Source: SVMC01 sp045601345 (lineage in GTDB: Bacteria > Bacillota > Clostridia > Oscillospirales > Oscillospiraceae). Taken from it: a stretch of DNA of 64,000 bases. The stretch is from NCBI GenBank assembly GCA_045601345.1, contig JAZRZL010000018.1, positions 26,043 through 90,042 on the forward strand, written 5' to 3'. The notes beneath the pieces are model-generated. The model saw nothing but the letters and a program-made list of their open reading frames with translations. It was not told the DNA's origin and made no database searches. Of this stretch, positions 36,809 through 45,437 are shown in pieces; position 1 is the first letter of the stretch, and every line of letters begins with the position of its first letter. Made by a program: the position numbers and the translations under genes.

Positions 36809-37993
36809 TTAATGGTGGAACAGGCGCATACCGGTGAAGGCCATGGCGATACCGAAGTTATTGCAGGCTTCAATCACCAGATCATCGCGGATGGAGCCAC
36901 CGGGTTCTGCGATATAGCTGACACCGGACTTATAGGCACGCTTGATGTTGTCGGAGAAGGGGAAAAAGGCATCAGAGCCGAGGGATACGCCAGTAATGGT
37001 GCTGAGGAAGGCTTCCTTATCCTCCTGCGTCAGGGGATCGGGACAGCTGGTGAAGTAATTCTGCCAAATGCCTTCGGCGCAGACATCCTCTTCGTTGCCG
37101 TTAATGTAGCCGTCAATCACATTGTCACGATCCGGACGGCGAAGGTCATCGCGGAAGGGAAGGGCAAGGGTCTTGGGATGCTGGCGGAGGAACCAGGTAT
37201 CTGCCTTGGAGCCTGCCAGACGGGTGCAGTGAATACGGGACTGCTGACCGGCACCGACACCGATGGCCTGTCCATCGTAAGCAAAGCACACGGAATTGGA
37301 CTGGGTGTATTTCAGGGTAATCAGGGAGATCATCAGGTCACGCTTTGCCTCGGGAGGCAGCTCCTTCTTATCGGTAACCAGATTGGAGAGAAGCTCTTCG
37401 TTGATCTTAAAGTTGTTGCGGCCTTGCTGGAAGGTCACACCGAACACCTGCTTGCATTCCTTTTCCGCAGGAACATAGTCGGGGTCAATGGCAACAATGT
37501 TATAGCCGCCCTTGCGCTTGGTCTTGAGAATTTCCAGAGCTTCTGGCTCATAACCCGGCGCAATCACGCCATCGGAGACCTCACGGGCAATGAGCTTTGC
37601 GGTGGGAACATCGCAGATATCGCTCATGGCAACCCAATCACCGAAGGAGCACATACGGTCAGTGCCTCTGGCTCTTGCGTAGGCGCAGGCCAGCGGAGAG
37701 GAATCCAGCTCAGGAAGATCGTCCACGAAGCAGGCCTTTTTCAGCGCTTCGGGAAGGGGAATGCCGACTGCGGCAGAGGTAGGGGAGACATGCTTGAAGC
37801 TGGTCACGGCACACAGGCCGGTGGCCTCCTTCAGCTCCTTAACAAGCTGCCAGGAGTTCAGGGCATCCAGAAAATTGATATAGCCGGGACGGCCATTGAG
37901 AATGGTGATGGGCAGGTCGCTGCCATCGGCCATGTAAATCATGGAGGGTTTCTGATTGGGGTTGCAGCCATATTTCAGTTCAAATTCTTTCAT
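36809..37993 (-). CDS. purH: stand-alone AICAR transformylase (PurH C-terminal type)
   Basis: This 394-residue protein corresponds to the AICARFT half of bifunctional PurH only. It starts at ELKYGCNPNQKPSMIYM, which is the transformylase domain start, and contains the conserved TSFKHVSPTSAAVG region and GVGAGQQSRIHCTRLAG. It formylates AICAR to FAICAR with 10-formyl-THF. The MGS-like IMP cyclohydrolase domain of PurH is absent; ring closure is provided by the next gene upstream (purO type). SD AAGGAGG precedes the ATG. Confidence 0.92.
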   Translation of the reverse strand: MKEFELKYGCNPNQKPSMIYMADGSDLPITILNGRPGYINFLDALNSWQLVKELKEATGLCAVTSFKHVSPTSAAVGIPLPEALKKACFVDDLPELDSSPLACAYARARGTDRMCSFGDWVAMSDICDVPTAKLIAREVSDGVIAPGYEPEALEILKTKRKGGYNIVAIDPDYVPAEKECKQVFGVTFQQGRNNFKINEELLSNLVTDKKELPPEAKRDLMISLITLKYTQSNSVCFAYDGQAIGVGAGQQSRIHCTRLAGSKADTWFLRQHPKTLALPFRDDLRRPDRDNVIDGYINGNEEDVCAEGIWQNYFTSCPDPLTQEDKEAFLSTITGVSLGSDAFFPFSDNIKRAYKSGVSYIAEPGGSIRDDLVIEACNNFGIAMAFTGMRLFHH

Positions 37994-38005
37994 GCTGTGG
38001 CCTCC

Positions 38006-38725
38006 TTAACTGTTTTTGTTCACAAGGCGATCTTCGGCTTCGCCGGTTTTCAGGTTGATAAAGCGAACATAGAGAGAAATCTTGTTTTCTGCATCGAGAT
38101 TTTCCCAAAGCTCGTTCGTCATGGCATCAATGTCATCAGGAATGGCAACGCGTTCCGGCTCACCGCAGAAGGTGGGTATGGGGTAACCATCGCAAATGTA
38201 GGTATGGATAAAGTGGCCGAGACCGGCAGCCGGGGCATAGCTGAAGGTGAAGCGGTTGCAGAAGCTGCCTTCCGCGTCTCCGCTCTTGAGAATGCTCATT
38301 TCATAGGTGAAATCCTCTTCGGTGAAAGTGAGCATACCGCTGATTCTGGGTGTCCAGTTGGGGCCGTCCGGCTCAAAGCAGCGAGCCTCCAAGGACTTGG
38401 CAAAGCTCTTGCCTTCCTTGAGACCGTCATGAATGGTGTCGGTTTGATTGCCATTGGTAACGATCAGCTTATTTTCAAAGCTTCTGACAGCGGCATAGAT
38501 AATCAGAGAGGGATCTTGCACCTTAGTTGCATCGAAAGGCTCGGTGAAGAGCTCGCCCTCTTTCAGGGTGAAAATGCGGTTGCGGCTGTTGGCACTGCGA
38601 CCCATGATGAAGTAAGCAATTGCAGCGCGGGTTCCATCCGCAGTTTTGCCGATGATAATGCCTCTGCCGGGGTAACGGTTGCCGTTCAGACGGCTGCCGA
38701 TGGTAGCGGTTTCATACACGTTCAT
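38006..38725 (-). CDS. purO: IMP cyclohydrolase, PurO type
   Basis: The 239-residue protein matches the IMP cyclohydrolase family first known from archaea (PF07826), with GNRYPGRGIIIGKTADG, AYFIMGRSANSRNR and TPRISGMLTF. It would close FAICAR to IMP, replacing the N-terminal domain of PurH. AGGAGGG lies before the ATG at 38725; the frame opens a few codons further upstream. The start overlaps the end of purN by 14 bases. This archaeal-like enzyme beside a stand-alone transformylase recurs in Clostridia. Confidence 0.88.
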   Translation of the reverse strand: MNVYETATIGSRLNGNRYPGRGIIIGKTADGTRAAIAYFIMGRSANSRNRIFTLKEGELFTEPFDATKVQDPSLIIYAAVRSFENKLIVTNGNQTDTIHDGLKEGKSFAKSLEARCFEPDGPNWTPRISGMLTFTEEDFTYEMSILKSGDAEGSFCNRFTFSYAPAAGLGHFIHTYICDGYPIPTFCGEPERVAIPDDIDAMTNELWENLDAENKISLYVRFINLKTGEAEDRLVNKNS

Positions 38726-39326
38726 ATTTTTCCCTCCTGATTTTATCACTGATTAGCTCTGCGGCCTGCGGCAGAAGCTTCCATTCTGCCTGCTGCATCA
38801 CGCGGAGCTGGAGACTGCGGGGCGTGTCATCCGGCTCTACAGCCACAGCCTGCTGAAGAATAATTTCCCCGCCATCGGGAATCTCGTTTACAAAATGCAC
38901 GGTAGCGCCGGTGAGCTTCACCCCGCGCTTCAAGGCCTCCTCATGCACCCTTAATCCGTAGTAGCCCTTACCGCAGAAGGAAGGAATCAGGGAGGGGTGA
39001 ATATTGAGGATGCGCTTGGGATAGCGGGAAGTAAAGTCGGCACTGAGAATGGTCATAAATCCGGCAAGAATAAGGAGTTCAATGCCGTATTCGTCCAAAA
39101 GTTCGGTCAGTCTGGCTTCAAAGGCTGCCTGATCGGCAAATGCCTTGCGCTCAACAGCGATACCGGGAATTCCGGCATTTTTTGCACGCTCCAGTGCGTA
39201 AGCGCCAGCCTGTGAAGAAATCACCAGCACGATTTGACCGGCCTGAAGGTTGGCATCAATCAGCGCCTGCAGGTTGGTGCCGCCGCCGGAAACCAGCACG
39301 GCAATGGGTGTGCGCTCACTCAGCAT
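38712..39326 (-). CDS. purN: phosphoribosylglycinamide formyltransferase
   Basis: PurN transfers a formyl group from 10-formyl-THF to GAR. The 204-residue protein has the N-terminal VLVSGGGTNLQALID (Gly-rich phosphate site), LAGFMTILSADF, the catalytic region RILNIHPSLIPSF and HFVNEIPDGGEII. In the canonical catalytic set the Asn and His are in NIHPSL and the Asp in the DGG loop; all are present. Overlap with purM (7 bases) and purO (14 bases) indicates translational coupling. Confidence 0.95.
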   Translation of the reverse strand: MLSERTPIAVLVSGGGTNLQALIDANLQAGQIVLVISSQAGAYALERAKNAGIPGIAVERKAFADQAAFEARLTELLDEYGIELLILAGFMTILSADFTSRYPKRILNIHPSLIPSFCGKGYYGLRVHEEALKRGVKLTGATVHFVNEIPDGGEIILQQAVAVEPDDTPRSLQLRVMQQAEWKLLPQAAELISDKIRREKYERV

Positions 39327-40363
39327 AGGATCACACCCTCATCGGATTCCACCAGCTCGCCCATCATATAGGCAGCCTCTCCGGCAGCGGTGAGAATTTC
39401 GATTGCCTTATCCGCATCTTCCTTTGCAACCACGATACTCATGCCGACACCCATGTTGAAGGTGTTATACATATCGCGCTCGGGAATGTTGCCATTTTCG
39501 GCAATCAGATCAAAGATAGGCAGTGTTTTCACAGCAGATTTTTCAATTTTTGCGCTCATGCCCTTTTTCAGGCAACGGGGAATATTTTCAAAGAAGCCGC
39601 CGCCGGTGATGTGGGAGACACCCTTGACCGTGACAGCATCCAGAAGTGCCAGCAAGGGTTTTACATAGATTTTGGTGGGGGTAAGTAGGCATTCGCCAAG
39701 ACTCATGCCGCCCAGCTTTTCAACCGGAGTGAACAGATCTGCCGAGGCAATATTGAATACCTTGCGCACCAGAGAGAAGCCATTGGAATGTACACCAGAG
39801 GAGGGCAGAGCAATGACCACATCGCCCGTCTGCATGGTATTGTTGTCGATGATTCGGTCACGATCTACCACGCCGACACAGAAGCCAGCCAGATCGTATT
39901 CATTTACAGGGTAGAAACCGGGCATTTCTGCTGTCTCACCACCGATGAGGGCAGCACCGGACTGGACACAGCCTTCCGCAACACCTTCCACAATGGATGC
40001 AATACGCTCGGGAACATTGCGCCCGCAGGCGATATAATCCAGGAAAAACAGGGGCTTTGCACCGCAGCAAATGACATCGTTGACACACATGGCAACGCAG
40101 TCAATACCAACGGTATTGTGCTTATCCAGAAGGAAAGCAATTTTCAGCTTGGTGCCGACACCATCGGTGCCGCTGACCAGAACGGGCTTGCTGATTCCCG
40201 TGAGGTCAAGGGGGAACAGGCCGCCGAAGCCGCCAATGCCCGTATCTGCCCCCACCATCGTGCGGGCGATATGTGCCTTCATCAGCTCGACTGCGCGGTA
40301 ACCGGCGGTAATGTCCACACCGGCAGCAGCATAGCTGGCAGATTGTGATTTGGGATTCGCCAT
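39320..40363 (-). CDS. purM: phosphoribosylformylglycinamidine cyclo-ligase
   Basis: PurM (AIR synthetase) closes the imidazole ring with ATP. The 347-residue protein has YAAAGVDITAGYRAVELMK, VSGTDGVGTKLKIAF, GGETAEMPGFY and the C-terminal HITGGGFFENIPR. The ATG at 40363 follows AAAGGAGTAAC; a frame-compatible start 27 bases upstream lies inside purF. Confidence 0.96.
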   Translation of the reverse strand: MANPKSQSASYAAAGVDITAGYRAVELMKAHIARTMVGADTGIGGFGGLFPLDLTGISKPVLVSGTDGVGTKLKIAFLLDKHNTVGIDCVAMCVNDVICCGAKPLFFLDYIACGRNVPERIASIVEGVAEGCVQSGAALIGGETAEMPGFYPVNEYDLAGFCVGVVDRDRIIDNNTMQTGDVVIALPSSGVHSNGFSLVRKVFNIASADLFTPVEKLGGMSLGECLLTPTKIYVKPLLALLDAVTVKGVSHITGGGFFENIPRCLKKGMSAKIEKSAVKTLPIFDLIAENGNIPERDMYNTFNMGVGMSIVVAKEDADKAIEILTAAGEAAYMMGELVESDEGVILC

Positions 40364-40368
40364 AGGGG

Positions 40369-41793
40369 TTACTCCTTTCCGTTCCAGCAATAGGTGCAGA
40401 TCTTGCAGCGATCCAGGCCAATGGCCTCAGCTACCTGATCCAGCGACTGATATTCCAAAGATGAGAAGTGCAGCTTTTCGCAAATGGTCTTGCGGAGCTT
40501 TTGTCCTCGCTCGGTGGAGGAATCGGTATATTCATCCAGATGATTTATACCCTCTTCACCCTCCAGCTCCATAATGACGCTGCGGGCAAGCAGCTCCAAA
40601 TCGGAGGTGGCGCGGGAGAAATTCAGATATTTGCAGCCGAACATAATCGGCGGGCAGGCAGAGCGGATGTGAACCTCTTTTGCACCGTTTTCGTAAAGGA
40701 AATCTACCGTTTCCCTAAGCTGGGTGCCGCGAACAATACTGTCGTCCACAAAGAGCAGCTTTTTGTCACGAATCAGCTCCATGACGGGAATCTGCTTCAT
40801 TTTTGCGACCATATTGCGCTCACTCTGGTTGGGAGGCATAAAGCTGCGAGGCCAGGTAGGTGTATATTTAATAAAGGGACGCGCAAAGGGAATTCCGCTT
40901 TCATTGGCATAGCCGATGGCATGGGGCGTACCGGAATCGGGGACACCGCCTACATAGTCGATATCCTGCGCAACACCGTTTTCCTTGTCGGCTTTGGCAA
41001 GAAGCTTACCGTTGCGGTAGCGCATGGTTTCTACATTGACTCCCTCATAGGAGGAGGTGGGATAGCCATAGTAGGTCCAGAGGAAGGCACAGATTTTCAT
41101 TTCCTTCCCGGGCGCGGCAAGAACCTTGATACCGTCGGGGCTGATTTCTACGATCTCGCCGGGGCCAAGCTCTCGAACCGGCTCATAGCCAAGCTTGGTA
41201 TAGGAGAAAGGCTCAAAGGCCACGCAATAGCCCTCCTCATTGCGCCCGATGGACATGGGGAGACGACCAAAACGGTCTCTTGCGGCAATCAGGTGGCCGC
41301 CCTCTTTCAAAATCAGGATGGAGGCTGTACCCTCAATCACATTCTGGGCAAAGTGGATGCCGTCTACAAAGCTGCTCTTTTGGTCAATCATGGCCGCAAT
41401 CAGCTCATTGGTATTGACCTTGCCGCCGGTCATCACGTCAAAATGGCCACCGCTGAAGGAGAGGTACTGGTCAATCAGGGATTTTGCATTATTGATGATG
41501 CCGATGGTACCAATGGCATACAGACCAAGATTGGAGTGAATCAGCAGGGGCTGGGGATCGGTGTCGCTGATGCAGCCAATGGCAGCGGTGCCGCACATTT
41601 GGGTAGCGACCTTTTCAAACTTTGTACGGAAGGGGGAATTTTCAATATTGTGAATTTCCCTCTGTAAGCCAAGTACCGGGTCGTAGGCTGCCATACCGGC
41701 GCGCCGGGTGCCCAGATGGGAGTGGTAATCCGTTCCGAAGAAAACGTCAAGGATGCAGTTTCTTCGGGAGGTAGCGCCAAAAATACCGCCCAT
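40369..41793 (-). CDS. purF: amidophosphoribosyltransferase-like protein lacking the nucleophile Cys
   Basis: The 474-residue protein has an Ntn-type glutaminase domain (HSHLGTRRAGMAAYD, ARDRFGRLPMSIG) and a phosphoribosyltransferase domain with PRPP loop LLFVDDSIVRGTQL. Canonical PurF has cysteine at mature position 1 (MCGI); here the sequence is MGGIFGATS. The DNA is unambiguous and AGGAGGATATCC marks the ATG. The C-terminal CKICTYCW and an internal CPPIMFGC could hold an iron-sulphur cluster as in Bacillus PurF. It may use free ammonia or be a divergent paralogue. It is the only purF in this operon. Confidence 0.85.
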   Translation of the reverse strand: MGGIFGATSRRNCILDVFFGTDYHSHLGTRRAGMAAYDPVLGLQREIHNIENSPFRTKFEKVATQMCGTAAIGCISDTDPQPLLIHSNLGLYAIGTIGIINNAKSLIDQYLSFSGGHFDVMTGGKVNTNELIAAMIDQKSSFVDGIHFAQNVIEGTASILILKEGGHLIAARDRFGRLPMSIGRNEEGYCVAFEPFSYTKLGYEPVRELGPGEIVEISPDGIKVLAAPGKEMKICAFLWTYYGYPTSSYEGVNVETMRYRNGKLLAKADKENGVAQDIDYVGGVPDSGTPHAIGYANESGIPFARPFIKYTPTWPRSFMPPNQSERNMVAKMKQIPVMELIRDKKLLFVDDSIVRGTQLRETVDFLYENGAKEVHIRSACPPIMFGCKYLNFSRATSDLELLARSVIMELEGEEGINHLDEYTDSSTERGQKLRKTICEKLHFSSLEYQSLDQVAEAIGLDRCKICTYCWNGKE

Positions 41794-41807
41794 GGATATC
41801 CTCCTGC

Positions 41808-42515
41808 TTAGCCGCCGAGAACGCGGCGCATCATTTCGTTGTATGCATCCTCAATACCGCCCAGATCTCTGCGGAAGCGATCTTTATCCAGCTTTTCGCC
41901 GGTGGTGGCATCCCAGAAACGGCAGGTATCGGGGGAGATTTCATCGGCCAGAACGATGGTGCCATCATTCAGGCGGCCAAACTCCAGCTTAAAGTCAATC
42001 AGACGCACATTCAGGCTGAGGAAATAGGCCTTGAGAATATCGTTGACCTTCAGAGCCATGGTACGGATGGTTTCGATTTCTTCCTTCGTGGCCAGCTTGA
42101 GTGCCAGCGCATGAGAGGTATTCAGAAGAGGATCGTGCAGATCATCATTTTTATAGGAGAATTCGAAGGTGGGTTCATCAAAGATAATGCCCTCGGGTAC
42201 GCCGTAGCGCTTGGCAAAGGAACCGGCAGAGACATTGCGGATGATAACCTCCAGAGGAACGATGGCGACCTTCTTGACAACGGTTTCGCGGTCATTCAGC
42301 TCTTCCACAAAATGGGTGGGAATGCCCTGTGCAGCAAGGAGCTGCATCAGGTAGTTGGACATACGGTTGTTGATGGCACCCTTACCGGCAATGGTGCCTT
42401 TTTTCAGACCGTCCAGTGCGGTAGCATCGTCCTTATAGGAGACAATGACAAGCTCAGGGTCTTCGGTAGCATAGACCTTCTTGGCTTTTCCTTCGTACAA
42501 CTGCTCTAATTTCAT
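41808..42515 (-). CDS. purC: SAICAR synthetase
   Basis: PurC condenses CAIR with aspartate. The 235-residue protein has YEGKAKKVYATEDPELVIV at the N-terminus, VPLEVIIRNVSAGSFAKRYG and the closing LADEISPDTCRFWD. SD AAAGGAGTG precedes the ATG. It lies between purE and purF. Confidence 0.96.
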   Translation of the reverse strand: MKLEQLYEGKAKKVYATEDPELVIVSYKDDATALDGLKKGTIAGKGAINNRMSNYLMQLLAAQGIPTHFVEELNDRETVVKKVAIVPLEVIIRNVSAGSFAKRYGVPEGIIFDEPTFEFSYKNDDLHDPLLNTSHALALKLATKEEIETIRTMALKVNDILKAYFLSLNVRLIDFKLEFGRLNDGTIVLADEISPDTCRFWDATTGEKLDKDRFRRDLGGIEDAYNEMMRRVLGG

Positions 42516-42527
42516 AATGACACTCCT

Positions 42528-43028
42528 TTATTCTGCATTATTATATTGCGCTTCTATGGCCGCGTTGGCCGCAAGAACTTTTTCATGTCCTGCAGCTCTT
42601 GCTGCATCCAGCTTCTCCGCAATTGCGGGATCGCTGACAGCAAGAATCTGCAAGGATAACAAAGCGGCATTAACGGCACCGTCAATTGCTACAGTTGCCA
42701 CCGGAATTCCGGAGGGCATCTGTACTGTGGATAACAGTGCGTCAATACCGTCTAATTTCTTTGATGAGATGGGCAAACCGATTACAGGCAATGTGGTTCT
42801 GGCAGCAATGGCACCCGCGAGATGGGCGGCCATACCGGCGCAAGCAATAATTGCGCCAAAGCCTGCATTTCGGGCATTTGAGGCAAATTCTGCGGCCTCA
42901 TCAGGGGTACGGTGAGCAGACATGATGTGCACCTCAAAAGGAACCTCATACTGCACCAGTGTGGAAATAGCCTTCTCCACCACAGGTGAATCACTGGCAC
43001 TTCCCATAATAATGGCAACTTTTTTCAT
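42528..43028 (-). CDS. purE: N5-carboxyaminoimidazole ribonucleotide mutase, PurE
   Basis: The 166-residue protein begins MKKVAIIMGSASDSPVVEKA, has SAHRTPDEAAEFA and ACAGMAAHLAGAIAARTTLP, as in PurE. Whether it is class I (with PurK) or class II is uncertain; no purK occurs in this operon. It is the first structural gene of the purine operon, directly after the ZTP riboswitch. AGGGAGG precedes the ATG. Confidence 0.94.
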   Translation of the reverse strand: MKKVAIIMGSASDSPVVEKAISTLVQYEVPFEVHIMSAHRTPDEAAEFASNARNAGFGAIIACAGMAAHLAGAIAARTTLPVIGLPISSKKLDGIDALLSTVQMPSGIPVATVAIDGAVNAALLSLQILAVSDPAIAEKLDAARAAGHEKVLAANAAIEAQYNNAE

Positions 43029-43049
43029 AGCAAATCCTCCCTTAATTGT

Positions 43050-43168
43050 AAAAAAAGGACACTCCGACCCCAAGCCGGAATGCCCAGACGGTCGGCATCT
43101 GAAAAAATCAGTCGTAGCCTCTGCTCCATTGTGGTGATCCACGGTTCCGTCAGTTACAAAGGCTTTTC
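43050..43168 (-). promoter_or_regulatory. ZTP (pfl) riboswitch with overlapping terminator
   Basis: The purE leader, read on the minus strand, contains GCCGACCGTCTGGGCA (43096-43081), nearly identical to the conserved 3' half of ZTP riboswitches, and a 5' half with ACTGACGGAACCGTGG and the CCAC pairing arm. GGGCATTCCG (43085-43076) pairs with CGGAGTGTCC (43066-43057), followed by TTTTTTT, so the terminator shares the GGGCA of the aptamer. ZTP accumulates when 10-formyl-THF is short; binding should prevent the terminator and turn on the operon. Confidence 0.9.
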
Positions 43169-43175
43169 CAGAGTT

Positions 43176-43204
43176 AGTATACCACGGGATGATTCTGTTG
43201 CCAA
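43176..43204 (-). promoter_or_regulatory. promoter of the purine operon
   Basis: On the minus strand TTGGCA (43204-43199), a 17-base spacer and TATACT (43181-43176) place the start near 43169, immediately before the ZTP aptamer. Confidence 0.75.
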
Positions 43205-43281
43205 TATCGCAGAATAGAGAATTATCCAGAGATTCCCATCATGTTTTTGACGGATTTGACAACATATCTAGTTTGATTTCG

Positions 43282-43348
43282 TACAAGAACTACAAAATAT
43301 TGTGCCCAATATTTGTTTTTTTACCTATACTCTACAAGAATTACAAAA
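43282..43348 (+). repeat. spaced direct repeats before the pyrimidine promoter
   Basis: TACAAGAACTACAAAA (43282-43297) and TACAAGAATTACAAAA (43333-43348) differ at one base and start 51 bases apart, close to five helical turns. They lie upstream of the pyrC promoter and could bind a regulator. No PyrR attenuator was found in the leader. Confidence 0.5.
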
Positions 43349-43363
43349 CCCTGCTTCTCACCC

Positions 43364-43392
43364 TTGACATTATTTTTCCAGTGTGTTACTCT
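43364..43392 (+). promoter_or_regulatory. promoter of the pyrimidine operon
   Basis: A consensus TTGACA (43364-43369), 17-base spacer and TACTCT (43387-43392) lie 42 bases before the pyrC ATG. Confidence 0.7.
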
Positions 43393-43434
43393 GTGAAAAA
43401 TGATTTGCTGCCTACAAGGCAGAAAGGAGTATCC

Positions 43435-44712
43435 ATGAATCTGGTTTTCAAAAATGGTTTGGTTTATCGAAAAGGAAAGCTGATCTCAGAGGATATCCGT
43501 GTTTCCCAAGGTGTTTGTGTTTCTCCCGATAGAATAGTTTCTACGGAAGAAATTTTTTTTGATTGCAGTGGTCTTGTCTTATTTCCCGGTTTCGCAGATG
43601 TGCATGTGCATTTGCGTGAGCCGGGTTTTTTGTATAAAGAGACCATTGCAACAGGCTCGAAGGCAGCAGCCAGAGGGGGCTATACCACGATCTGCGCCAT
43701 GCCCAATCTATTTCCTGCGCCGGATTCGCTTGCCAATTTGCAGATAGAAAAGGATGCCATTGAGAAAACTGCCTGTGTGCGGGTGATTCCCTATGGAACC
43801 ATCACAAAGGAGCGAAAAGGAGATTGCCTTTCGGATATGGAAGCCCTTGCACCCTATGTCATAGGCTTCTCCGATGACGGCAGCGGTGTGCAGGATGAGG
43901 CCATGATGGAGAAGGCCATGAGAGAAGCAAAGCGCTTAGGAAAAGTCATTGCTGCCCACTGTGAGGACAATCGGCTCCTTCGTGGCGGCTATATTCATGA
44001 TGGTATTTATGCACATACGCATGGACACAGAGGAATTTGCAGTGAATCGGAATGGGGGCAGATCGCCCGGGATTTGAATCTTGTCAGGAAAACCGGCTGT
44101 AAATACCATGTGTGCCATATTTCCACAAAGGAAAGTGTTGCGCTCATTCGCAAGGCAAAAGCGGAGGGACTGGATGTTACCTGTGAGACAGGCCCCCATT
44201 ATCTTCTTTTAGATGAGAACGATCTACAGGAGGATGGACGCTTCAAAATGAATCCGCCGCTTCGCTCCTCCGATGATCGCAAGGCACTTCTGGAAGGCCT
44301 CTTAGATGGCACGATTGATATGATTGCTACCGACCATGCACCCCATTCCAAAGAGGAAAAGAGCCGGGGTCTTGCAGACTCTGCCATGGGTGTTGTCGGT
44401 TTGGAGACAGCATTTGCTACATTATATACAGGGCTGGTCAAGCCGGGTATTCTGCGTCTTGAGCGTCTGATGGAGCTTTTACATGATGTACCGGGCAAGC
44501 GTTTTGGATTTGACGGTGGACTGGAGCTTGGACAAAGAGCAGATTTTACGGTATTTGACCTGAATGCGTCTTATAAAATTGATCCGGAGGAATTTGTTTC
44601 TATGGGAAAAAGTACCCCGTTTGCGGGCAGGGAGGTCTATGGCCGCTGCCGTATGACAATTGCCGGAGGAAAAATTGCCTGGACAGACGGGATATTGGAG
44701 GAAAACAAATGA
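43435..44712 (+). CDS. pyrC: dihydroorotase
   Basis: PyrC cyclises carbamoyl aspartate to dihydroorotate. The 425-residue amidohydrolase has the metal-binding HVHLREPG (57-64), AHCEDN, CHISTKES and the C-terminal IATDHAPHSKEEK. The ATG at 43435 follows AGAAAGGAGT; the frame is open upstream but that part overlaps the promoter. It leads the seven-gene pyr operon and overlaps pyrK by 4 bases. Confidence 0.96.
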   Translation: MNLVFKNGLVYRKGKLISEDIRVSQGVCVSPDRIVSTEEIFFDCSGLVLFPGFADVHVHLREPGFLYKETIATGSKAAARGGYTTICAMPNLFPAPDSLANLQIEKDAIEKTACVRVIPYGTITKERKGDCLSDMEALAPYVIGFSDDGSGVQDEAMMEKAMREAKRLGKVIAAHCEDNRLLRGGYIHDGIYAHTHGHRGICSESEWGQIARDLNLVRKTGCKYHVCHISTKESVALIRKAKAEGLDVTCETGPHYLLLDENDLQEDGRFKMNPPLRSSDDRKALLEGLLDGTIDMIATDHAPHSKEEKSRGLADSAMGVVGLETAFATLYTGLVKPGILRLERLMELLHDVPGKRFGFDGGLELGQRADFTVFDLNASYKIDPEEFVSMGKSTPFAGREVYGRCRMTIAGGKIAWTDGILEENK

Positions 44713-45437
44713 AAAAAAGTATGTTTACACTGGCGGCAAACAAAGCGATTGCACCCGGTGTCTATGAAATGATGCTTTTGGGCGATACCGAAGACATTAC
44801 TGCCCCCGGTCAGTTTGTACAGATTGCTGTCCCCGGCTATTATCTGCGCCGACCCATTTCTGTCTGCAATGTGGAATCCGGCGAATTGACGATTATTTAT
44901 AAGGTCGTGGGAAGCGGCACCAAGGCAATGTCCCGAATGCAGAATGGGGAACAGTTAGAGCTTTTGACCGGCCTTGGCAACGGCTACGACCTGAGCCTGT
45001 GCGGTATGCGTCCGCTTCTGATTGGCGGCGGCGCAGGGGTACCGCCGATGTATCAGTTGGCTAAGGAATTGATTGCCCGGGGCGCAGAAGTCCGTGTGAT
45101 CCTTGGGTTTAACAAAAAAGAAGAAGTTTTCTATGAGGAAAACTTTAAGGCACTCGGTGCAAAAACCTATGTCACAACAGTGGACGGTTCTTATGGCATT
45201 CGCGGCTTTGTCACCGATGCCATGGATTTGGATTACAGCTATGTATGTGCCTGCGGGCCGGAGCCGATGCTACGTGCGGTATATGATCGTTCTGTGACCT
45301 CCGGCGCATTCAGCTTTGAAGAGCGCATGGGTTGCGGCTTCGGTGCCTGCATGGGCTGTAGCTGCAAGACAAAGTATGGAAATAAGCGCATCTGCAAGGA
45401 TGGCCCTGTACTGCAAAAGGAGGAAATCCTATGGTAA
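44709..45437 (+). CDS. pyrK: dihydroorotate dehydrogenase electron-transfer subunit
   Basis: PyrK carries FAD and a [2Fe-2S] cluster and passes electrons from PyrD to NAD. The 242-residue protein has an FAD domain (YYLRRPISVCNVE), an NAD-binding part (LIGGGAGVPPMYQLAKEL) and the cluster cysteines in GCGFGACMGCSCKT with CKDG near the end. It overlaps pyrD by 7 bases, matching the obligate PyrK-PyrDB pairing. Confidence 0.95.
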   Translation: MKKSMFTLAANKAIAPGVYEMMLLGDTEDITAPGQFVQIAVPGYYLRRPISVCNVESGELTIIYKVVGSGTKAMSRMQNGEQLELLTGLGNGYDLSLCGMRPLLIGGGAGVPPMYQLAKELIARGAEVRVILGFNKKEEVFYEENFKALGAKTYVTTVDGSYGIRGFVTDAMDLDYSYVCACGPEPMLRAVYDRSVTSGAFSFEERMGCGFGACMGCSCKTKYGNKRICKDGPVLQKEEILW

